Shown: positions 8,316 through 15,620 of the stretch, one piece after another
Layout: each line of letters starts with the position of its first letter
Position numbering within the stretch: the first letter of the stretch is position 1
From: Candidatus Calescibacterium sp.
GTDB lineage: Bacteria > DRYD01
Length of the DNA stretch: 64,000 nt
Direction: 5' to 3'
Assembly (NCBI GenBank): GCA_025059235.1
Contig: JANXCV010000002.1
Location: 62,001-126,000 of the forward strand
The notes under the pieces: model-generated
What the model saw: the letters and a program-made list of their open reading frames with translations, nothing else
Told to the model about the DNA's origin: nothing
The model's database searches: none
Position numbers and translations under genes: made by a program

Positions 8316-8672
8316 TCATTCTCCTATCAACATAATTACTTCTTGATTGTATATATAATAAATCTGGTTAGGTATGTAAAATTTTCTAACTCCGATTTTC
8401 TTCTTTATATTGTCTACACTACTATAAGTAGTAATTATACTGGAGTAGATTTCTATTTCGTTGTTGATCATTTTTAGGATTTCCTGATTGTACGAATATT
8501 CCCTTTCAAGCTTACTTTTTTGAGCTAGGAGAAAGACATAAAATATGATGAGGAAGAACATCAGAAGATAAAGAGCTAACCTGATTAAACGTAAGAATAT
8601 AAAATTAAATTCCTTTTTTATTTTTTCTTCTTCTTCTCTTAATCTCTCTTCATTGAATTCTGTTAATATCAT
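8316..8672 (-). CDS. Small FtsL/DivIC-like single-pass membrane protein
   Basis: 118 residues with the architecture of the FtsL/FtsB/DivIC divisome proteins: a charged cytoplasmic N-terminus (NEERLREEEEKIKKEF), one hydrophobic span around residues 28-49 (LIRLALYLLMFFLIIFYVFL), then a helical, probably coiled-coil stretch (KSKLEREYSYNQEILKMINN) and a short C-terminal tail. Sequence identity in this family is always low, so the assignment rests on architecture. It overlaps the HDAC-like gene by 23 bases upstream and is 4 bases from hisC. A second protein of this type lies at 49916, so the two could be FtsL-like and FtsB-like partners. Confidence 0.5.
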   Translation of the reverse strand: MILTEFNEERLREEEEKIKKEFNFIFLRLIRLALYLLMFFLIIFYVFLLAQKSKLEREYSYNQEILKMINNEIEIYSSIITTYSSVDNIKKKIGVRKFYIPNQIYYIYNQEVIMLIGE

Positions 8673-9591
8673 ATTTTACGACTTCCTTTAGAACATTGAT
8701 ATTGTATCCTCCTTCGAGAACAAAAACAAGGTTTTTATATTTAGCTTTTTGCAAAATAATGCTTTTGATTTTATTTATTCCGTCGAGTGAGCAATTCATG
8801 TACGTTATTGGATCATGAGAATGAATATCATAACCACTGGATATAATTAAGAATTCTGGTTCAAACCTATCATAAATTTCAACGAAATCTTTTTGATATA
8901 TTTCGAGTAGTTCTTTATCTCCTGCATAAATCGAAACTGGGAAATTATAAGTGTAACCTATTCCTTTTCCTGATCCTTTCTCGGAGTTTGAACCAGTGAA
9001 AGGATAAAAGGGATAGGCATGTGTAGAAAAATAAAGGACGGTATCATCGGAGTAGAATATTTCTTGTGTTCCATTGCCGTGATGAGCATCAAAATCAACT
9101 ATCATTACTTTCTTTATGTTATGGTATGTCTGTAGATATCTAGCTAAAACAGCAACATTATTGATTATACAAAATCCCATTGCTTTTTTGGACTCTGCGT
9201 GATGCCCAGGTGGCCTAATATAAGCAAAACCATAATTCCCAGTACTAACAATCCAATCACATAAACTAAACAAAATCTCTAGGTTACTAAGTATGATTTT
9301 CAAAGTGTGAGGGGTGATGTATGTATCAGGATCTAAGAATTCAAACTTTTTTATCTTGTTGACCTTTTGCTTAACAAAATCAACATATTCTTGTGTATGA
9401 ACTTTATATACAAGCGACCAAGTCTCATTCTGATAGTTTAAATCCTTTACAATAAAAAAGTTTATCCTATCTTCTATTTCTTTTTTGTAACTGATTATTT
9501 CAGAAATTATACTTTCGGTTCGCAGAGAGTTTTCTACATGAGAGTCTATGTTGTGTAAATAATCAAATTCATTATACGCTATTCCTATCAT
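8650..9591 (-). CDS. Histone-deacetylase-family zinc amidohydrolase
   Basis: Member of the HDAC/AcuC/acetylpolyamine amidohydrolase superfamily, zinc enzymes that remove acyl groups from amines. All key motifs are present: RPPGHHAESKKAMGFC (paired catalytic His), DFDAHHGNGTQ (zinc Asp and His), SSGYDIHSHDP (zinc Asp) and LEGGYN (transition-state Tyr). Length 313 is typical. In bacteria the substrate may be acetylated protein (AcuC-like) or acetylpolyamines; the sequence alone does not decide. The start overlaps the end of the HEAT-like gene (ATGA) and its 3' end overlaps the FtsL-like gene, so it is translated as part of this operon. No acuA or acs partner is nearby. Confidence 0.88.
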   Translation of the reverse strand: MIGIAYNEFDYLHNIDSHVENSLRTESIISEIISYKKEIEDRINFFIVKDLNYQNETWSLVYKVHTQEYVDFVKQKVNKIKKFEFLDPDTYITPHTLKIILSNLEILFSLCDWIVSTGNYGFAYIRPPGHHAESKKAMGFCIINNVAVLARYLQTYHNIKKVMIVDFDAHHGNGTQEIFYSDDTVLYFSTHAYPFYPFTGSNSEKGSGKGIGYTYNFPVSIYAGDKELLEIYQKDFVEIYDRFEPEFLIISSGYDIHSHDPITYMNCSLDGINKIKSIILQKAKYKNLVFVLEGGYNINVLKEVVKYDINRIQ

Positions 9592-10814
9592 TCTTCAGAA
9601 AGATTATCTAAAGCGGAAAGGATATAACTTTTAACAAAGGAATCATTTTCACTACTTAGAATGTCAAGAAGAACTTGTTTCTTTTTATTAAAATCCGAAA
9701 ACAGAACAATATTTATGAAGCCTATTTTATTTTTCATATCAAAATTATCGTATTTTTTTCTTAGATGATAAATTTCTTCGCTTACTGGTAGTAAATGTAA
9801 AGTTTTTATTATTTCGTCTTTTATGGATTCTGGTGCATTTCCGTTAAGAAATATGGATAACATTGTATTTACAAACTCTTTTTTTCTTAGTAACTGAACT
9901 GCTACTAATAAAGCGAGCTTTGAGAATTCGTCTACGTTGTTATTCAGGAGATTATTGTTAATCCACTGAATATTTTTGGGATTATCAAATGTCCCTAGTA
10001 AGTTTCCTACGTAGAATTTTAGAATTGGATTATCTAATTTGAAAAGTAATTTATGAGCATAATCCATGATTTTTTCATCATTTTTTACTTCTCTACCTAT
10101 TAGAGCTGAAATTGCTTGAGCTTTAACATTATTCGAGTAATCCTTTGAGCTAATTATTTCTAGGATTTTGTCAATAAATTCTGAGAAGAGACAGTTTTGA
10201 AAAACTACGCAAGCATAGTAAGTAGTCTCTTTATTTTCCAACAATTCTCTAAATTTCTGCTTGATATTCTCTTTATCTTTGAGATATTTTGCCATTAGAC
10301 CGAGTATATAAGCTATTTCGTATTTTACGTAGTTTGGGAGATTTTTTTTATAGATCATTGAGATTGGCCACCAACCATCATTATATAGACGATTGAAAAC
10401 AAAACTAATTCTATCCTCATCTAGTCTATCATAGAGTTCTTCATTATTAGCTTTATGGCTTACCATTTCCAGTTGTCTGAAGAGGGTTTTATTAACTCCT
10501 TTTGTAAGTCTCTGATGAGAAATTGAGAAGGGGTTTACAGTTATTTTATTTTTACCTACATATTTTATGGAGAAGTTTTCGGGAAACCAATCTCCTCCCC
10601 ATTCAGATATAACTGTCTGACCTACAAAGCTACCAACCAAACTAATAGCTATCCTAGAATCATTTCTCTTCCCTTCAAAGTAGAGAGAAATCAAAACATC
10701 AGAAATGTATACACTAGTTACATCATTTGTTAAATCAACATTGAATTTTCTCTTAGCTACATATATATAGTCTTTGTTGAGTTTTTCAAAATCTTCTTTC
10801 ATGAGTTTTTCCAT
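9588..10814 (-). CDS. HEAT-repeat-like protein of unknown function
   Basis: 408 residues, no signal peptide. The N-terminal 150 residues form a distinct domain with a Trp-rich core (VISEWGGDWFPENFSIKYVG). The rest is successive helical pairs of HEAT/Armadillo type, for example NVKAQAISALIGREVKND, NPILKFYVGNLLGTFDNP and ENDSFVKSYILSALDNL. Such solenoids usually bind proteins. It sits between the inactive site-2-protease-like gene (12-base gap) and the HDAC-like gene (4-base overlap). No specific family recognised. Confidence 0.6.
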   Translation of the reverse strand: MEKLMKEDFEKLNKDYIYVAKRKFNVDLTNDVTSVYISDVLISLYFEGKRNDSRIAISLVGSFVGQTVISEWGGDWFPENFSIKYVGKNKITVNPFSISHQRLTKGVNKTLFRQLEMVSHKANNEELYDRLDEDRISFVFNRLYNDGWWPISMIYKKNLPNYVKYEIAYILGLMAKYLKDKENIKQKFRELLENKETTYYACVVFQNCLFSEFIDKILEIISSKDYSNNVKAQAISALIGREVKNDEKIMDYAHKLLFKLDNPILKFYVGNLLGTFDNPKNIQWINNNLLNNNVDEFSKLALLVAVQLLRKKEFVNTMLSIFLNGNAPESIKDEIIKTLHLLPVSEEIYHLRKKYDNFDMKNKIGFINIVLFSDFNKKKQVLLDILSSENDSFVKSYILSALDNLSEE

Positions 10815-10826
10815 AATACCCCCTAC

Positions 10827-11441
10827 TTACCACCCGGCTAGCAGCATCACATATCTAGCCACTAGGCTAAAAAAAGGTAACAAAAGCATAATCAGAGGGA
10901 AAAATAGTACGAGTATTAGAAGCTGATTTCTATACTGGAAATCCTCCCATTTGTAGAATAATTCCTTATCAATTTTTTTGAGGATAACACTTAATATTAT
11001 TCCCCCATCAAATCCCTTTAAGGGTATAAGGTTTATTGCAAATAGAAAAGCAGACATATAGGCAATAAGACTAAAAATAAAGGATAGGTTTGTGAAATAA
11101 ACCGAAAGGAGTTTTGATATGAAGATAAAAATAAAAAAACTTCCTAGCCCTGTAAAACCTACGATGAATTCTCCCAGATCTTTATTTTTGAAGTAGGAAG
11201 GATTGTAGTCTACAGTCTTAGTCCATCCAAATATAAAATTACCTCCACTTATAGTTGGTGTAAGAAACAAAAACAGGGTACCTATAGGATCGGTATGATT
11301 TATGGGATTGCCGGACAATAGCCCTCTATATCTGGGGGTAGGATCCCCTAACATATAAATCACATACGCTTTAAATATATTTCTCAGAACCAGTATTATA
11401 AACATTAGCAGGGCAATTAATAGGTAAAGAGCGAAGTTCAT
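10827..11441 (-). CDS. Site-2-protease-like (M50) membrane protein without HEXXH
   Basis: 204 residues, mostly membrane, laid out like the small YwhC/SpoIVFB-like M50 proteins. The region after the usual active site is well kept: YMLGDPTPRYRGLLSGNPIN followed by HTDPIGTL, and the second motif NLIPLKGFDGG with its Asp near 145. But the position that should read HE(F/Y)AHA reads RNIFKA (residues 20-25), so both zinc histidines and the catalytic Glu are missing. It should therefore be a non-catalytic homologue. It overlaps the aldolase stop by one base (TAATG) and is followed by the HEAT-like gene. A sequencing error is unlikely to change four codons while keeping frame and surroundings. Confidence 0.75.
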   Translation of the reverse strand: MNFALYLLIALLMFIILVLRNIFKAYVIYMLGDPTPRYRGLLSGNPINHTDPIGTLFLFLTPTISGGNFIFGWTKTVDYNPSYFKNKDLGEFIVGFTGLGSFFIFIFISKLLSVYFTNLSFIFSLIAYMSAFLFAINLIPLKGFDGGIILSVILKKIDKELFYKWEDFQYRNQLLILVLFFPLIMLLLPFFSLVARYVMLLAGW

Positions 11442-12370
11442 TATTCTAGTTTTTCTTCACCGGTATATATTTTCATTGCCCTTTCTACGTCGTAGTTTCT
11501 AACGGTAATTGCGTATATTGCATTAGAGAATCTGACAGCTTCTTCTAGAGATTTTTGGTGAATATTTCTTCCGGTTGCGTTTCCACATACTCCTGCAATG
11601 TGTATTTGATCATATAGCTTTTGTAGGAATTCTCTAGGTTGGATACTTTTTCCTCCGGCGCAGATTACTTTTGTTCTTCCAGCTGCAAGAACAGCTTCCT
11701 TGAGTAATGCGGGATCTTCTTTACCTTCTTGATCCCTTGGTGGATTGACTTTGACAAAGTCTGCACCTATGCAGGCTGCTAAACCTGCGGCGCCGGCTAT
11801 TAAGTGTGGATCCCTTTCATCTTTGACAGCTTTACCCCTTGGGTATGACCATATAACTACCAGTAATCCTTCTTTGTGAGCTTTGTAAGTTATTCTTGCT
11901 GCTTCTTTTAGCATCTCTGCTTCGTACTCACTACCGGGGTACACCGTATATCCGACACCGATGATGTTTAATCCCGTTTGTTTTTTGAAATCTATAACAT
12001 CTTCTATATCTACCCAAGCTAGGCTGATGGGATCTTTTTGAGATGTTTTTACGAGGTGAGTCTTGGAATTAATTTTTACGATGTATGGTATGTTTGGATA
12101 ATCCATTGCGTATCTTGCTATTAGTCCTAGTTGAGTAGCGAAGGCACCTATTTTTGCCATGGAAGATATTCTAAAAAGATGCTCGGGATTGTTATCGTCA
12201 GGATGTACATCTGGTCCGTAGAAATCGTCGTTTAGGTGTTCGACTTTTTGGTCTCCTGCAAATAGAAACAACCTACCTGTTCCTTCAGTAGCTATATTAT
12301 AGTTTTTCAGATATTCTTCTCTTTTTGAAGGGGGTACATCGGCAGGAATTTTTATATCAACCTTTAGCAT
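11441..12370 (-). CDS. DhnA-type (archaeal-type) class I fructose-bisphosphate aldolase
   Basis: Class I aldolase of the DhnA/FbaB type, forming a Schiff base in glycolysis/gluconeogenesis: fructose-1,6-bisphosphate to DHAP and glyceraldehyde-3-phosphate. Visible hallmarks are LFLFAGDQKVEHLN near residue 33, VVIWSYPRGK, GADFVKVNPP with the probable Schiff-base Lys, and VICAGGKS for phosphate binding. Length 309 is a little above the roughly 260-300 of the family. The start has GAGGG about 8 bases upstream. It lies 113 bases downstream of the phosphofructokinase gene on the same strand, so consecutive glycolytic steps are neighbours. DHAP-dependent relatives with other substrates (LsrF-like) are an alternative. 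Confidence 0.85.
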   Translation of the reverse strand: MLKVDIKIPADVPPSKREEYLKNYNIATEGTGRLFLFAGDQKVEHLNDDFYGPDVHPDDNNPEHLFRISSMAKIGAFATQLGLIARYAMDYPNIPYIVKINSKTHLVKTSQKDPISLAWVDIEDVIDFKKQTGLNIIGVGYTVYPGSEYEAEMLKEAARITYKAHKEGLLVVIWSYPRGKAVKDERDPHLIAGAAGLAACIGADFVKVNPPRDQEGKEDPALLKEAVLAAGRTKVICAGGKSIQPREFLQKLYDQIHIAGVCGNATGRNIHQKSLEEAVRFSNAIYAITVRNYDVERAMKIYTGEEKLE

Positions 12371-12405
12371 CTTTTTCCCTCGTTTTATCCTTAGTTATTT
12401 GTATA

Positions 12406-12424
12406 CCGCCAACCAAGGAGGCGG
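12406..12424. other. Small hairpin between pfk and aldolase genes
   Basis: CCGCC (12406-12410) pairs with GGCGG (12420-12424) across a nine-base loop in an otherwise AT-rich gap. No T-run follows on the minus strand, so it is not a standard terminator; it may adjust the ratio of the two glycolytic messages or stabilise an end. Confidence 0.3.
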
Positions 12425-12483
12425 ATTTCTTATTATCCTATTTGACTTTAGCAAATTCTTCCCTTCAATGACAAATCATAAGC

Positions 12484-13500
12484 TTACACAAAATAAGTTT
12501 TCATTTGCTCATATAGCTCTACTGGGACTTTTTTGGTTTTACCCTCTGCTTCATGTAGATCAATAACATCTACTTTTCCATTCCTTATGCATACCAGCTT
12601 ACCTGAAATATTTTGTTTTATAAGTTCTACTGCTTTTTGAGCTAGAAACAGAGGGATTATCCTGTCATATGAAGTTGCGGGTCCACCCCGCTGAATATGT
12701 CCTAGATTAACTGATCTCGTAGTAATTTTTGTTTTATCTTCTATTATTTTTGCCAGTAGTTCTCCGATTCCACCTAACTTGACATGACCGTATTCATCGA
12801 CTACCTCATACTTTTGTGATTCGCTTATCTTTACACCTTCTGCAACCACTATGACGGCATACTTATATCCCTTTTCATACCTGTTTTTTATAAACTCAGT
12901 CAGTTCATCTATATTTACTTCAACTTCGGGTATTAGAATGTAGTTTGCTCCACCTGCTAGTCCACCGTAGAGGGCTATCCAGCCAGCATGTCTACCCATG
13001 ACTTCCAGAACCAGCACTCTCTTATGGGATTTTGCTGTAGAAATTAGCTTTTCTACGGCATCCATTACGATATTTACAGCTGTGTTAAATCCGACAGTGA
13101 ACTCGGTTCCTTCTAGATCGTAGTCTATAGTTTTTGGTAATCCTATTACAGGGATTCCTGCTTTGTGCATTTTAGAAGAAGCACCAATCGTATCTTCTCC
13201 ACCTATTGCAACTAGCACATTAAAACCGGTGGATTTGAAATTTTCTATGGCTTTGTTCATAGTAGCTTCGTCTTTTGCTGGGTTTGTTCTGGAACTACCT
13301 ATGAACGTTCCACCCTCATGAAACTCTCTGATTACTTCGTCCATTTCTATTTTAATGTATTTGTTTTCAAGAACTCCTTTCCAGCCGTCTAGATAACCGT
13401 ATAATTCAAATCCGTTCTTTTTACATGAAAGGTATAATCCTTTAAGGTAAGCGTTTAGTCCTGGTGCATCTCCTCCACCTGTCAGTACAGCCACCTTCAT
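12484..13500 (-). CDS. pfkA: 6-phosphofructokinase, PPi-type active-site residues
   Basis: Phosphorylates fructose-6-phosphate. The phosphoryl-donor loop GGGDAPGLNA is at residues 8-17. Two positions diagnose donor use: the GGDGS motif reads GGEDT (Asp103) and the PGTIDND region reads PKTIDYD (Lys123). Asp and Lys there are the classic signature of pyrophosphate-dependent enzymes; ATP enzymes carry Gly at both. The substrate motif MGRHAGW and HIQRGGPAT are intact. Start: the frame is open upstream, but GGGGAGGG at about 13510-13517 gives proper spacing to the ATG at 13500 (MKVAVL), while an ATG at 13509 is too close. The aldolase gene follows. Donor preference is inferred from family knowledge; dual-specific enzymes exist. 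Confidence 0.9.
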   Translation of the reverse strand: MKVAVLTGGGDAPGLNAYLKGLYLSCKKNGFELYGYLDGWKGVLENKYIKIEMDEVIREFHEGGTFIGSSRTNPAKDEATMNKAIENFKSTGFNVLVAIGGEDTIGASSKMHKAGIPVIGLPKTIDYDLEGTEFTVGFNTAVNIVMDAVEKLISTAKSHKRVLVLEVMGRHAGWIALYGGLAGGANYILIPEVEVNIDELTEFIKNRYEKGYKYAVIVVAEGVKISESQKYEVVDEYGHVKLGGIGELLAKIIEDKTKITTRSVNLGHIQRGGPATSYDRIIPLFLAQKAVELIKQNISGKLVCIRNGKVDVIDLHEAEGKTKKVPVELYEQMKTYFV

Positions 13501-13592
13501 CTTTCTCATCCCTCCCCTATAGGATTCTACAAAAAGTGAACCATACCTATACAAACTACCAGCTTTTTTTGAAAAAGAAATTTATGTTGATC

Positions 13593-14942
13593 TTATTTGG
13601 CTTCTTGATTTTTGTTAATAAGATCTTGAATGTAATGGATTATATTTTCTTGAGGTATAGAGTTAACAAGGTTTTGAGCTTCTTGATATTTATCTCCTGC
13701 CAAGAGTCTTTCTATGATCATTGCTTTTCTGAGTTCATCCACAGCTTCAGATATGTTGTTATTAATGAATTTTTGTATACTATTCGATATGTGTAGGTTA
13801 TATAATTCATTGAACATCATCTGCTTAAGTTCTTCTATAGATAATTCTTCAATTTGTGATTTTAGCTTTTTATGGGTATCATTGTTAAAGTCAGAAAGTT
13901 CAAGGTTTTTAATAAATAGCTCTTTGTAAGAATAGACAGCGGATTGAATATCGTTTTGCTGTATAGCTTTATAGATTTTGTCGATATAATTTTGGGTGTT
14001 TTGCTGGATATTTTTTATGTCTAGTATTTTTTTCCCTGTGGAGAAAGAGGTGAGCAAGAAGACAGATAGGGGTATGGCAAAAGCTATTGGTCCCAGTATA
14101 GGGTAGATTATACTGGCAAGGGTCAAGGCACCTAGGGTAGATACCGATCCTACAATCAAGCCTGCAATTGTAGCTTTCAATTTGTCAGGTAACCTAGAGA
14201 GAAAAGAAAGTCTAGGTATTAAAACTTTTGCAATCCTATTAGATAAGAAATTGGAAGCCTTTTGGTAAAAATTTTCGACTTTTGAGGATAGCTTAAAGTT
14301 AGCTGTTGTTAGTAAAGAGTTTAGAGCTGTGAAAATTGCTGCATTAGTTGGTCCGCCTATCATTCCTAAACTCAACCCCAATCCAGCCGCAAAAAGTAAA
14401 GCTAGATAAAATTTCTTTTTTTCATCTATATCAAATATATGAGGTAGTTGTGAGGATAAAGTGGAGGTTGCAAGTAAAGTAGGAGGTAAGTTTAGGGGTA
14501 GTCCTATTGGTATCATTTTTTGGGAAAAATCATTGATATTGTTCATTTCTTTTGATGCTGTAGATGATAGATTTCCTATGTTTGAGGTTATGGCAGAAGA
14601 TATGGCACCTATTGCTGTAGATATTGGGTTGAATGTTCCCATAGACAAACTTAGTAGGGTAAAAATGGTAGCTGATGAAATTGTAGATGCTATGATTGAT
14701 ATAATTGGATTTTGTGTTTTTTTACCTACTAGATTTCCGATGGTTGCGCCTGCAACCGAAGAAGCTCCTAGTATAGGTCCTCCTATGATTGATCCCCATA
14801 ATCCCGCATTGACAGCTCCTCGTAAAGTGGATACACTGTATTGATCTTGAACAGGGGTGTTTTCAAATTCTTCTTTAAGATCAGTGATTTTTTGTTTTAT
14901 ATTTTGTATTTGTGATTTTATTGTTGATTCAGTTACTTTCAT
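13593..14942 (-). CDS. Glycine-rich multi-hydrophobic protein with helical C-terminal domain, unknown
   Basis: 449 residues, no signal peptide. Hydrophobic Gly/Ala/Ser-rich stretches occupy about 40-65 (GLWGSIIGGPILGASSVAG), 75-115, 178-205 and 245-295, and look like glycine-zipper membrane hairpins. The last 150 residues are soluble and helical (EELSIEELKQMMFNELYNLH). It begins two bases after the stop of the M15 peptidase gene, so the two form a unit. I recognise no family. A leaderless, membrane-inserting protein paired with a wall hydrolase would suit a holin/endolysin-like or secreted-effector role, but there are no phage genes around and this is speculation. Confidence 0.65.
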   Translation of the reverse strand: MKVTESTIKSQIQNIKQKITDLKEEFENTPVQDQYSVSTLRGAVNAGLWGSIIGGPILGASSVAGATIGNLVGKKTQNPIISIIASTISSATIFTLLSLSMGTFNPISTAIGAISSAITSNIGNLSSTASKEMNNINDFSQKMIPIGLPLNLPPTLLATSTLSSQLPHIFDIDEKKKFYLALLFAAGLGLSLGMIGGPTNAAIFTALNSLLTTANFKLSSKVENFYQKASNFLSNRIAKVLIPRLSFLSRLPDKLKATIAGLIVGSVSTLGALTLASIIYPILGPIAFAIPLSVFLLTSFSTGKKILDIKNIQQNTQNYIDKIYKAIQQNDIQSAVYSYKELFIKNLELSDFNNDTHKKLKSQIEELSIEELKQMMFNELYNLHISNSIQKFINNNISEAVDELRKAMIIERLLAGDKYQEAQNLVNSIPQENIIHYIQDLINKNQEAK

Positions 14943-14944
14943 AT

Positions 14945-15478
14945 CTATAACTGAATATGCATATGTGGTCCTGTTTTATAGGGGCTGTCATATATATATT
15001 CATTGTATACTTTGAATCCTGCTTTTTCTGCTAGTTTTTCTACTATTTTGGATTCTTCTATGGTTAGTGGTTCTACTACGAAGTCTAGTGCTTCCCCTCG
15101 ATAGTGTGCACTATTAGGAACATGTTTACCATCCATAGCAGAGGTTATTATTATTTGTCTACCTGGGAAATGCTGCTTTATCATCTTTTCCAGTTCCAGG
15201 AATCTTACAGCTACTTCTGCTTTCATTTTGAATCCTCTGAATTCTATGATTGTATCTCTGTTTACAGAGTTTAGGATATTATACTGATTATTGGGATTTG
15301 TATGCTTAAATAATTGGTCTATGCTACTGGATGGATTTTGGTTAACATTTTGGGGCTGAATTTTCTGAGAAAAAATTTGACCAAACCTATTATCAAAATT
15401 TACTTTCTGTTCTATACGTTGGCTTATCTCTTGAAATTTCTGATTAATTATGTCTAACTTACTATCTACATGTCTCAT
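14945..15478 (-). CDS. Leaderless M15-type zinc peptidoglycan peptidase
   Basis: 177 residues. The C-terminal half carries the M15/LAS metallopeptidase zinc pattern: SAHYRGEALDF gives H125 and D132, and GPHMHIQL gives H174. Such enzymes cleave peptide cross-links or L-Ala-D-Glu bonds in peptidoglycan. The N-terminal 75 residues are a helical, N/Q-rich linker (DIINQKFQEISQRIEQKVNF) with no signal peptide, so export would need another route or lysis. No convincing ribosome site precedes the ATG at 15478, and the predicted promoter leaves a leader of only about 14 bases. It is followed at once by the glycine-rich membrane protein. It is divergent from the exported amidase gene at 15621. Confidence 0.75.
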   Translation of the reverse strand: MRHVDSKLDIINQKFQEISQRIEQKVNFDNRFGQIFSQKIQPQNVNQNPSSSIDQLFKHTNPNNQYNILNSVNRDTIIEFRGFKMKAEVAVRFLELEKMIKQHFPGRQIIITSAMDGKHVPNSAHYRGEALDFVVEPLTIEESKIVEKLAEKAGFKVYNEYIYDSPYKTGPHMHIQL

Positions 15479-15498
15479 GGTAAATGATATTCACATCT

Positions 15499-15527
15499 TT
15501 TTTAAATTTTCGTTAAAAAAAGGTAAA
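15499..15527 (-). promoter_or_regulatory. Putative promoter for the M15 peptidase unit
   Basis: TTTACC (15522-15527) and TAAAAA (15499-15504) are 17 bases apart on the minus strand in a run of T tracts, closely resembling the element at 839-867. The distance to the start codon is about 20 bases from the -10. The -10 is weak against consensus, so this is tentative. Confidence 0.3.
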
Positions 15528-15620
15528 AAAAAAATTACAAATTAAATAAAGGTATGCCAAAGTAAAAAATAGAATACAAAAATAGAAAAATAAAGTTATG
15601 CTAGGAGAGGGGAAGGAATA

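Noticed and set aside
12406..12424. Rho-independent terminator of pfk
   Set aside because: The five-pair stem is short and no T-run follows on the minus strand; recorded only as a hairpin.
14461..14844. 127-codon open frame on the + strand
   Set aside because: It lies wholly within the glycine-rich minus-strand gene and is an antisense shadow of it.
13593..15478. Prophage lysis cassette
   Set aside because: The peptidase and membrane protein suggest it, but no terminase, capsid, tail or integrase gene lies nearby, so a prophage is not supported.
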